Assembly: GCA_019637445.1 (NCBI GenBank)
Contig: JAHBVS010000002.1
Coordinates: 124,001 to 188,000, forward strand
Source: Gemmatimonadaceae bacterium
GTDB taxonomy: Bacteria; Gemmatimonadota; Gemmatimonadetes; Gemmatimonadales; Gemmatimonadaceae
DNA length: 64,000 nt
Direction: 5' to 3'
Shown: piece by piece, positions 56,794 to 64,000 of the stretch
Layout of the letters: every line of letters starts with the position of its first letter
Position numbering within the stretch: the stretch's first letter is position 1
Translations under genes and position numbers: made by a program
The notes under the pieces: model-generated
Databases searched by the model: none
The model's input: the letters and a program-made list of their open reading frames with translations, nothing else
Told to the model about the DNA's origin: nothing

Positions 56794-58536
56794 GTATCCC
56801 ACCGCGCCCCCGCTCCCGCGCGGCTCATGCACCCCGTGCCAGCCCCCCGGCACCCGCATCACCGCATTCACGTTCGCAATCCCTTGCTGCATCGTGAGCG
56901 TGTGTCCCATCCGCTCCAGCCGCCGCAGCTCCCGCGGCGCAAAGCCCTGCGCCTCATAACGGATCGCATCCGGTAGCGCCTGGTGGTGCATCCGCGGTGC
57001 CCGCATCGCGTCCACCAACGACATCCCGTGCTCGATCACGTTCAGGATCACCTGCGAGGTGGCTGTGATGATCGTCGGCCCCCCCGCCGCGCCGACCACG
57101 AGCAGCACCTGCCCTTCGCGGTCCAGCACGATCGTCGGTGACATCGCGCTGAGCATGCGCTTGCTAGGCTGGATGGCGTTGGCCTCGCCCTGCACCAGCC
57201 CGAACATGTTCGCCGTGCCCGGCTGCGCGGCGAAGTCGTCCATCTCGTTGTTCATGAAGAAGCCGCCGCCCGGTACCCACACCGCCGAGCCATAGCCGCC
57301 GTTGATCGTCGTCGTCGTCGCGACGGCGTTGCCCTTGGCATCCACCACGGAGTAGTGCGTCGTGTGCTCTGGCTCGGGCGCGGCGTCGAATGCCGGCGTC
57401 TCCGAGGCTTTCCGCGGATTGATGTCCGACGCCAGCTTCGCGGCGTAGTCCTTGGAGGTCAGCTCATCGCGCGGCACGGGCACAAAATCGGCATCGGCCA
57501 GCTTCGCGTTGCGATCCATGAACGACCGCCGGAACGTCTCGGCCAAGAGGTGCACGTACTGCGCCGTGCCGAACGGCGGCAGCGGCGCGAATTGTTCGAG
57601 GATGTTGAAGCTCTCCGTCATCGTGATGCCACCCGAGCTCGCCGGCGGCATCGTGATCAGCGTGTAGCCGCGGTAGGTCGAGATCACGGGCTCGCGCCAC
57701 TTGGCCTCGTAGCGCCGCAGGTCCTCGCGCGTGATGATGCCACCGCCGCGCTGCATCTCATCCACGATGGTCTGGCCCACCGGCCCATCGTAGAACGCCT
57801 TGGGGCCCTGGTCGGCAATCAGCTGCAGCGAGCGAGCCAGGTCGGACTGCACGAGCATCCCGCCGGGCGGCACGGGCGCACCGCCGGGATAGAACAGCGC
57901 GCAGCCGGCGAAGCGGCAGAGGCGTTCCTGGCTGCCACGCAACGACCGGAAGAGCGCGCTGTCCACCGCGAAGCCATCACGCGCCAAGCGGATCGCCGGC
58001 GCCATCACCTGCGCCAGACGCATCGTGCCGAAGCGCTCCAACGCCGCGTTCATTCCAGCCACCGCGCCGGGTACGCCGGACGCCAAGTGTCCGACCACGC
58101 TGCGGTCGGTGAGCTTGCCCATCGAGTCCACGTACATATCGCGCGTGGCCGCCAACGGGGCGATCTCGCGGTAGTCGAGCGCCGCCGTCCGCCCGTCGGC
58201 CATGCGGATCGTCATGAATCCGCCGCCGCCGATGTTCCCGGCAAACGGATACGTCACCGCCAGCGCGAAGCCCACGGCCACGGCGGCATCCACCGCGTTG
58301 CCACCGGCTTCGAGGATCTCCTTGCCCGCCTCGGACGCCAGGTCGCTGTTGCTCGAGACCATTGCCGAGGCCCCGAACGATGCTTCCTTGACGTCGTTGA
58401 GGCGCCAGCCCCCGGGGAAGGTGCCCGAGTAGCGCGCATCAGTGGTGGAACTCGTCGAGCGGCAGGCCGTCAGCGCAAAGGTCGCTGCCAGCAGCAGCGC
58501 GCCGGGCCGCCGCATTCCGCGAAAGAAGGCCAACAT
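56791..58536 (-). CDS. ggt: Gamma-glutamyltransferase
   Basis: 581 residues. Signal/lipobox-like start (LLLAATFALTACRS). N-terminal nucleophile hydrolase: GNAVDAAVAVGFALAVTYPFAGNIGGGGFM, then the autoprocessing Thr in EHTTHYSVVDAKGNAV (about residue 391), and MSPTIVLDREGQVLLVVGAAGG near the C-terminus, all GGT hallmarks. It hydrolyses glutathione and gamma-glutamyl peptides in the periplasm. The lid loop is short. Stop lies inside repeat E. Confidence 0.94.
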   Translation of the reverse strand: MLAFFRGMRRPGALLLAATFALTACRSTSSTTDARYSGTFPGGWRLNDVKEASFGASAMVSSNSDLASEAGKEILEAGGNAVDAAVAVGFALAVTYPFAGNIGGGGFMTIRMADGRTAALDYREIAPLAATRDMYVDSMGKLTDRSVVGHLASGVPGAVAGMNAALERFGTMRLAQVMAPAIRLARDGFAVDSALFRSLRGSQERLCRFAGCALFYPGGAPVPPGGMLVQSDLARSLQLIADQGPKAFYDGPVGQTIVDEMQRGGGIITREDLRRYEAKWREPVISTYRGYTLITMPPASSGGITMTESFNILEQFAPLPPFGTAQYVHLLAETFRRSFMDRNAKLADADFVPVPRDELTSKDYAAKLASDINPRKASETPAFDAAPEPEHTTHYSVVDAKGNAVATTTTINGGYGSAVWVPGGGFFMNNEMDDFAAQPGTANMFGLVQGEANAIQPSKRMLSAMSPTIVLDREGQVLLVVGAAGGPTIITATSQVILNVIEHGMSLVDAMRAPRMHHQALPDAIRYEAQGFAPRELRRLERMGHTLTMQQGIANVNAVMRVPGGWHGVHEPRGSGGAVGY

Positions 58537-58539
58537 CGT

Positions 58540-59193
58540 CTACCGTCCTCCCCGGAGCCGGTACCGCAGCCCCAGTCTCGTGGCGTACTGCGTCTGCGAG
58601 CGCCGCGCGCCCGCCGGAAGTCCTTCCTTGGAGCCAATCGTCGTGCCGGCGTCCTGGACCAGCGTGACCGCCGCGCGCTCGCCAAGCGGGAAGGCGAAAC
58701 CGTAGCCGATCACGATCGACAGCGCATTGCGTGGCTTGCTCTCCTCGCTCGAGAGGACGGCCTCGCCCGAGTAGTTGGTCCACTGCGCCCAGCCCGCGCT
58801 GACCTCGAGCAGTTGGTGGAACACCCGCGCCTCAGGCGAACGGAACGTCGCCATCACTTGGCGGAACTGGATCTCGCCGTCGGCGCCCGGTGCGCTGCTG
58901 AAGGCCACCGGCACGGTGGCGATGGTTCCGGTCACTCCGAGGCTGCCGGAACGCAGGCCGAAGTCGACGCCCAGTCGGTACTGGAACGCCTCGCCGAAGG
59001 CCCAAAGCGCGCCACTCTGGCCGTCCACTCGATCCGTGGTTTGGAAGTAGCCGACGTGCGCCTGGATGCCGATGGGGCGGTCCGACGCGTCCGAGGAGGG
59101 GACACGAATGATCTGGGCGGCACTCGAGGTGCCGATGGCGGCGTTGCAGACTGCCGCGGCGCCGAGGAGGCGCAACCGGGTGCGGAGGCTCAT
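58540..59193 (-). CDS. Predicted exported beta-barrel-like protein
   Basis: 217 residues. Signal peptide (RLLGAAAVCNAAIGTSSAAQ) followed by alternating strands (IGIQAHVGYFQTTDRV, YRLGVDFGLRSGSLGVTGTIA, NALSIVIGYGFAFPL) and an ending TRLGLRYRLRGGR. Probably outer membrane. I chose the ATG 59193 for the signal peptide; an open frame extends further upstream over murQ. It sits 3 nt before the ggt gene on the same strand, so they may be co-transcribed. Family not recognised. Confidence 0.6.
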   Translation of the reverse strand: MSLRTRLRLLGAAAVCNAAIGTSSAAQIIRVPSSDASDRPIGIQAHVGYFQTTDRVDGQSGALWAFGEAFQYRLGVDFGLRSGSLGVTGTIATVPVAFSSAPGADGEIQFRQVMATFRSPEARVFHQLLEVSAGWAQWTNYSGEAVLSSEESKPRNALSIVIGYGFAFPLGERAAVTLVQDAGTTIGSKEGLPAGARRSQTQYATRLGLRYRLRGGR

Positions 59194-59257
59194 CACGCCC
59201 GATAACTTAGGGCGCAGGTCGCCACCGCGACACCGAGCCCACCCCGACTCCCCCATC

Positions 59258-60175
59258 GTGCTCGATCCCAGGGTCACCGAGCGTCGCAATCCCCGCAGCG
59301 CCGACATCGATCTCGCCTCGCCGCTCGAGATCGTGGACCTGATGAACGCCGAGGACCGGACCGTGGCCGACGCCGTGGCCACGCAGCGCGAGGCCATCGC
59401 CAGCGCCATCGCGTTGGTGGAGCAGGCCTTCCGCGCGGGGCATCGGCTCTACTATGTCGGCGCCGGGACCTCTGGCCGACTTGGCGTGCTGGACGCCTCA
59501 GAGTGTCCGCCAACCTTCGGCAGCGATCCCGAACTGGTGCAGGGCATCATCGCGGGCGGACCCGCGGCTCTGACGCGTTCTCAGGAGGGCGCCGAGGACC
59601 GGCTGGAAGACGCCGCCCGCGACCTGACTGCCGCGGGCGTGGCGGCGGGCGATGTCGTGATCGGCATCGCGGCGAGCGGCACCACGCCATACGTGCGTGC
59701 TTCACTGCGGCACGCCAAGGGGATCGGCGCCCACCCGGTGATCCTCGCCTGCTCACCGCCGCCGGCGGACGCCCTGGCCGACTGCGAGATCGCCATCCTG
59801 CCCATCACCGGACCAGAGGTCGTCACGGGCTCCACGCGGCTCAAGGCAGGAACGGCCACCAAGCTCGTGCTCAACACAATCACGACGGGTGCGATGATCC
59901 GCATCGGCAAGACCTACGGCAACCTGATGGTGGACCTGAAGGCGACGAACGACAAGCTGCGCGATCGTGCCGTACGGATGGTCCTCACGCTCTGCGGCGG
60001 ATCACGCGATGGCGCGCGCGAACTGCTTGGGCGCGCCGATGGTTCGGTGAAGCTGGCGCTGGTGATGCAGAAGCTGGGCGTGTCCGCCGACGAGGCGCGT
60101 GCGAAGCTCGAGCAGGCCGGCGGCGTCGTACGACGTGTCATCCTCGACGCCCCGCCTGCCGTGGAGCGCGAGTGA
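59258..60175 (+). CDS. murQ: N-acetylmuramic acid 6-phosphate etherase
   Basis: Cleaves the lactyl ether of MurNAc-6-P to GlcNAc-6-P in peptidoglycan recycling. SIS domain: YYVGAGTSGRLGVLDASECPPTFG (about residues 67-90), then VVIGIAASGTTPYV, GSTRLKAGTATKLVLNTITTGAMIRIGKTY and NLMVDLKATNDKL. 305 residues, normal. GTG at 59258 gives the standard MLDPRVTERRN start. Coupled to anmK by GTGA overlap. Confidence 0.95.
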   Translation: MLDPRVTERRNPRSADIDLASPLEIVDLMNAEDRTVADAVATQREAIASAIALVEQAFRAGHRLYYVGAGTSGRLGVLDASECPPTFGSDPELVQGIIAGGPAALTRSQEGAEDRLEDAARDLTAAGVAAGDVVIGIAASGTTPYVRASLRHAKGIGAHPVILACSPPPADALADCEIAILPITGPEVVTGSTRLKAGTATKLVLNTITTGAMIRIGKTYGNLMVDLKATNDKLRDRAVRMVLTLCGGSRDGARELLGRADGSVKLALVMQKLGVSADEARAKLEQAGGVVRRVILDAPPAVERE

Positions 60176-61317
60176 TCGGCGACGTGCTTGTCGGCTTGAT
60201 GTCCGGCACTTCGCTCGACGGCATCACCGCTGCTGTCGTGCGCTTTGAGGAAGACGAGCAGGGGAATCCCTCGCCGTCGCTGCTCGCCCACGTGACGCGC
60301 CCCTACGCCGCTGCCGAACGCGCGCGACTCGCCGCCGCGCTCTCGGGCGTCTCGCCCGCCGAGTACGCGGCCCTCGACTTCGCGCTCGGTGGCTGGCTCG
60401 CCGAGGCGGCCCTCGCCGCCGTCGCCGAGTCCGGTGTGGCGCGCGAGGACATCCGTGCCATCGCCTCGCACGGCCACACGGTGTGGCACAGCCCGCGTGA
60501 GGCCACCTGGCAGTTCGGCCAGCCGGCGGTCATCGCCGAGCGGCTCGGCGTCGACGTCATCGCCGACTTCCGCGTGCGCGACGTAGCCGCCGGTGGCGAA
60601 GGTGCCCCGCTGGTGCCGATCGCCGACGCGATGCTTTTCTCGCGCGACGACGGCTGGCGGCTGCTGCAGAACCTCGGCGGCATCGGCAACGTCACCGTAC
60701 TGCCGCCGCGCGCTTCGGGAGACGACGCCCTCACCGCCGTGCGCGCCTTCGACACGGGCCCCGGCGTCTGCGTGATCGACGGCGTCGTGCGCCTGCTGCG
60801 TCCCGAGATGGACTTCGATCGCGACGGCAAGCTGGCCGCAGCAGGGCGACCCATCGAGTCGGTAGTCGAGTTCCTCCTCGCCGACCCCTGGTTCGACGCC
60901 CCGCCGCCCAAGAGCACCGGCCGCGAACGCTTCACCGCCGCGTACATCGCCGACGTCATCGCGCGCTGCCGCAGTGCCAAGCCGCACTGCAGCGACGAGG
61001 ACATCGTGGCCACGGCCACCTGGCTCACCGCGCGCAGCATCGCCCGCGCTGTCGAGCGCTTCGTGCCGCAGCCAGTGGCCGACGTGCTGCTCTCCGGCGG
61101 CGGTGCGCGGAATCCAGCCCTGCGCGAAGCCATCGCAATGTCGCTGAGCCCGCGACTCGTGCGGCCCTTCGGCGAGCTCTACTTCGACGGCGACGCCAAG
61201 GAAGCCGTTGCATTTGCCTTCCTCGGCTGGCTGCACCTACGCGGCCTGCCGGGGAACGTGGTCGGCGCCACGGGCGCGCGTGGCCCACGCGTCCTCGGCG
61301 CCCGCTACCCGGCGTGA
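60172..61317 (+). CDS. anmK: Anhydro-N-acetylmuramic acid kinase
   Basis: Phosphorylates and opens 1,6-anhydro-MurNAc, giving the MurQ substrate. LVGLMSGTSLDGI at the start (ATPase loop), IASHGHTVWHSP (about residues 98-109), LQNLGGIGNVTVLP, FDTGPGVCVIDG, and LSGGGARNPALREAIA near the end. 381 residues, normal. GTG overlaps the murQ stop and its own end overlaps the GH3 gene by 4 nt. Confidence 0.95.
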   Translation: MIGDVLVGLMSGTSLDGITAAVVRFEEDEQGNPSPSLLAHVTRPYAAAERARLAAALSGVSPAEYAALDFALGGWLAEAALAAVAESGVAREDIRAIASHGHTVWHSPREATWQFGQPAVIAERLGVDVIADFRVRDVAAGGEGAPLVPIADAMLFSRDDGWRLLQNLGGIGNVTVLPPRASGDDALTAVRAFDTGPGVCVIDGVVRLLRPEMDFDRDGKLAAAGRPIESVVEFLLADPWFDAPPPKSTGRERFTAAYIADVIARCRSAKPHCSDEDIVATATWLTARSIARAVERFVPQPVADVLLSGGGARNPALREAIAMSLSPRLVRPFGELYFDGDAKEAVAFAFLGWLHLRGLPGNVVGATGARGPRVLGARYPA

Positions 61318-62777
61318 GCGACCCACTCGCCGCGCTGTTCGTTCCCGAACTGCGCTGGGACCGCGATCACGGCTTCTCCCATCTCATCGAGTTGGTCGAG
61401 GAATGCCTCGCGCTCGGCGTCGGGGGATTCGTGCTGCGCGGCGGGCCCCGCGAGGCGGCGCGTGCGTTCATTGCGGAGTTGCAGTCGGCGTCGCGCCTGG
61501 GATTGCTCATTGCCGCGGAGGCGGAGCGCGGGGCGGGGCAGGCGTTCACCGATGCGACGGGCCTGCCGCCTGCCGCCGCACTCGGCGTGCTGCGCGACGA
61601 ACAGCTCGTGCGCCGCGCCGCGAGGCTCACTGCGCGCGAACTGCGCGCGATCGGCGTGAACTGGGCGCTGGCGCCCTGCGCCGACCTTGCCCTGACAACG
61701 GAGAACCCACTGCTCGGCTCGCGTAGCTTCGGTGCCGACGTGCAGAAGGTGGCCGAGTGGGTCGTGGCCTGGAGCGACACTTGCCAGGCCGAGGGCGTGA
61801 TGGCCTGCGGCCTGCATCTGCCGGGAGTCGGTCGACTCCACACTGATCCGGCGCTCGACACCAACGCCGCGATCACCGCGTCCGGAGAAACGCTTTGGAA
61901 CGCAGATCTGGTCCCGTTCCGCGCGCTGGTGGACGCCGGCGTGGCAACGCTTCTCGTCTCACAGGTGTCGTATCCCCAGTTGGATACGAGTGCCGTCCCC
62001 GCCGCGCAGTCGGCGCTTGTGCTGGAGCGACTCCTGCGCGGCGAACTCGGCTTCGAGGGACTGTTGGTGAGCGATGCGCCTGGCCAGGCCGCCGCGATGC
62101 GCGGTGGCACCGAAGCGGATGCAGCGCTGCGAGCGATCGCGGCGGGCTGTGATCTCGCGCTCGCGCCCAGCGATGTCGCCGCGGCGGTCGAAGGCGTGGA
62201 TGCCGCGTTGCGCGATGGCGCGCTGCATCCCGACCGCGTGGACGCCGCGCTTGAGCGGCGGCACTTCTGGGCCGAGTGGGCTCGCGGCGAGGTGCTGCGT
62301 GAGGCCACACTCGACGATGTGCTCTGGGCACGCCAGGTTGCCGACACCGTCGTGCACGCCACGCGCGGCGTCATCGCAAACGTTGGGCCCGTGGTCGACG
62401 TCATACTGGTGGACGACGACGCCGATCGGGCTTGGGAGAATGCCGAGCGGCGCTGTGCGCCGTTGCTCGAGACGCTGCGCGCCGTGGGTCTCGCGCCGCG
62501 TGTGGTCGAGGGTCCGACGGACGAGGGCCGCGGCGCCGTGCTGGTGGTTGTGCTGGGAGAGCCGCGGCAAGGTCGCGGTCGTGCGGGGTACCGCGAGGAC
62601 ACGCGTCGACGCGTGGCCCGCGCGGTGTCGGAGTCGCGTGCGGCACGACGGTCGGTGCTGGGACTGGTGTTCGGGCCACCCGCGCTGGCCGAGGAACTCC
62701 CGGAGTTGCCGAATCTCGTCTGCGCGTGGAGCGGCGATCGCGCGATGCAAGCAGCGGCTGCGCGGCGATTGGCGTAA
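61314..62777 (+). CDS. NagZ-like family 3 glycoside hydrolase with altered acid/base motif
   Basis: 487 residues. The N-terminal TIM barrel follows NagZ: LGVGGFVLRGGP, ALGVLRDEQLVRRAARLTARELRAIGVNWALAPCADL and NPLLGSRSFGAD. The nucleophile region LLVSDAPGQ keeps Asp. However, the usual KHFPGHG motif reads GLHLPGVG, so Lys and the second His are replaced, and the usual DSH follows as LDTN. A C-terminal domain (about residues 345-487) with a Rossmann-like pattern is extra. Position after murQ-anmK argues for muropeptide recycling, but activity is doubtful. Confidence 0.75.
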   Translation: MSDPLAALFVPELRWDRDHGFSHLIELVEECLALGVGGFVLRGGPREAARAFIAELQSASRLGLLIAAEAERGAGQAFTDATGLPPAAALGVLRDEQLVRRAARLTARELRAIGVNWALAPCADLALTTENPLLGSRSFGADVQKVAEWVVAWSDTCQAEGVMACGLHLPGVGRLHTDPALDTNAAITASGETLWNADLVPFRALVDAGVATLLVSQVSYPQLDTSAVPAAQSALVLERLLRGELGFEGLLVSDAPGQAAAMRGGTEADAALRAIAAGCDLALAPSDVAAAVEGVDAALRDGALHPDRVDAALERRHFWAEWARGEVLREATLDDVLWARQVADTVVHATRGVIANVGPVVDVILVDDDADRAWENAERRCAPLLETLRAVGLAPRVVEGPTDEGRGAVLVVVLGEPRQGRGRAGYREDTRRRVARAVSESRAARRSVLGLVFGPPALAEELPELPNLVCAWSGDRAMQAAAARRLA

Positions 62778-62840
62778 CAATCCGAACCTCGCAGCGACGT
62801 TGTTCCGTACGTACCTTAGCAAGCCAAGACTGAGTAGACA

Positions 62841-64000
62841 TTGACCGACGACTTCACCCAGACCCTGCAGGACGCACTCGCCCCGGGCTACACGCTCGAG
62901 CGGGAGCTGTCTGGTGGCGGGATGAGTCGAGTGTTCGTGGCCACGGACACGGCGCTGGGCCGCAAGGTGGTCGTGAAGGTGCTGCCGCCCGAGCTCGCCG
63001 CGGGCGTGAACCACGAGCGGTTCCGCCGCGAGATCCAGGTCGCCGCGCAGCTGCAGCATCCGCACATCGTGCCGCTGCTCTCCGCCGGTGAGCAGGGCGC
63101 GCTGATCTGGTACACGATGCCCTATATCAACGGGCACTCGTTGCGCGACGCACTGGCCCGCGGCGAGACCTACTCGCCAAAGGATGTCATCCGCTTGATG
63201 CGCGAGGTGGCCGAGGGCCTTGAGTACGCGCACGGGCTCGGCGTGGTGCACCGCGATATCAAGCCGGGCAACGTATTGGTGCAGGGCACTCACGCACTGG
63301 TCACCGACTTCGGCGTGAGCAAGGCCATCTCGGCGGCGATGCCGACCTCCGGCTACACAAGCGCCGGCATGGCAATTGGCACGCCGGCGTATATGGCGCC
63401 GGAGCAGATCGCGGCGGACCCCGCCGCCGACCATCGCATGGATCTCTATGCGTTGGGCCTGCTCGCCTACGAACTGCTGTCGGGCAAGGTGCCGTTCAAG
63501 GAGGCCTCGCCGCAGCAGACGATGGCGGCGCAGCTCACGCGCGATCCCGAGCCCATCGAGAAGATCCGGCCGGATGTGCCGGCGCCGCTGGCCGCGCTGG
63601 TGCGCCAGTTGCTCGCCAAGCTGCCCTCCGAGCGGCCGGCCAGCGCGCAGGCGGTGGTCGAGGCGCTGGATGGCATTCCGCTCTCGGGTGAGACGGCGGC
63701 CTTCCGGGCGATGCCGCGCCCGCGACGGCAGCGGGCGCAGACCGCCGTCGCGGCCTTGGTCGGCCTCGCGCTTGTTGCGGCCGCGTGGGCGATGGGGCAG
63801 CGACAGGGCTCCGAGGCCGTCGTGACGCAACTGCGCGACTCGCTGGCCGCAGCGGAGTCCCTGCAAGCCTGGGCGCCGACCGCGGCATTGCTCACACGTG
63901 AAGACTCCATCGCAATTGCCAACGCCGTGAGCGAGCGGATGGCGGCGCGGCCCACGCCGACGACCACGCGTGGCCGTCGCGACGATGCGCGCAACAACCT
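62841..64000 (+). CDS. Membrane serine/threonine protein kinase (partial)
   Basis: Frame open at the right edge; at least 386 residues. Kinase core: Gly loop LSGGGMSRVFVA (about residues 23-34), Lys in VVVKVLP, catalytic loop HRDIKPGNV, DFGVS, and APEQ. After it comes one membrane helix (AVAALVGLALVAAAWAMG, near residue 300), then a predicted extracytoplasmic region with coiled-coil potential. The start appears to be TTG at 62841, 63 nt after the GH3 gene; no ATG or GTG lies closer to the conserved N-terminus. The C-terminal sensor part is missing. Confidence 0.85.
   Translation, partial: MTDDFTQTLQDALAPGYTLERELSGGGMSRVFVATDTALGRKVVVKVLPPELAAGVNHERFRREIQVAAQLQHPHIVPLLSAGEQGALIWYTMPYINGHSLRDALARGETYSPKDVIRLMREVAEGLEYAHGLGVVHRDIKPGNVLVQGTHALVTDFGVSKAISAAMPTSGYTSAGMAIGTPAYMAPEQIAADPAADHRMDLYALGLLAYELLSGKVPFKEASPQQTMAAQLTRDPEPIEKIRPDVPAPLAALVRQLLAKLPSERPASAQAVVEALDGIPLSGETAAFRAMPRPRRQRAQTAVAALVGLALVAAAWAMGQRQGSEAVVTQLRDSLAAAESLQAWAPTAALLTREDSIAIANAVSERMAARPTPTTTRGRRDDARNN

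Overview
The window looks like a chromosomal segment of a high-GC, Gram-negative-type bacterium. GTG starts and stop/start overlaps (GTGA, TGATG) are frequent. The mix of a PilT-type ATPase, formiminotransferase-cyclodeaminase, serine/threonine kinases, a MoxR/DUF58/BatA operon, outer-membrane barrel proteins and muropeptide recycling genes would suit Gemmatimonadota. That placement is an inference from gene content and style, not from a marker alignment.

Layout. 1-10980: the S10/spc ribosomal protein operon from the end of rplD to rplO, then secY, adk and map; a 7-nt stutter inverted repeat interrupts it between rpsN and rpsH. 10981-19688: CopC-CopD fusion, ftcD and an inositol-phosphatase-like gene (all -), then trpS, MgtC, a hydroxyacid dehydrogenase, pilT and a DapA-family aldolase (+). 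19689-30600: an accessory island. It starts with two integron gene cassettes and their attC sites but no visible integrase. One cassette carries an IS30-type element in its leader. Beyond it lie a paaX-amidohydrolase pair, a decayed IS91-type transposase, a RibD/DHFR-like reductase, a CPBP protease interrupted by an amber codon, an IS3-type element with a frameshifted orfB, and an orphan Rhs toxin tip with a candidate immunity gene. 30659-39074: purA, a YpdA-like flavoprotein, a PAS histidine kinase (-), glyS, an M3-type peptidase and a D-amino-acid transaminase. 39299-47863: GAF protein, two small proteins (one with a ubiquitin-like pattern), then MoxR, DUF58, BatA-type, a large membrane protein, DUF4159 and a GATase-like membrane protein in a tightly coupled operon. 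47864-55042: histone-deacetylase-family protein, CorA, zinc-ribbon kinase, PriA, small protein, Fur-family regulator, CcdA. 55123-64000: outer-membrane barrel, glycine-zipper lipoprotein, gamma-glutamyltransferase, barrel-like protein, the murQ-anmK-GH3 muropeptide recycling operon, and a membrane serine/threonine kinase cut by the right edge.

Two non-coding systems stand out. The first is the attC/cassette array: the core-site sequences at the three junctions match each other in the way cassette insertion predicts. The second is a family of five intergenic inverted repeats (A-E), plus one solo arm, whose long arms are each built from a different 7-8 nt word repeated three or four times. They lie inside the ribosomal operon, in other intergenic gaps and between convergent genes. 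I do not recognise this family.
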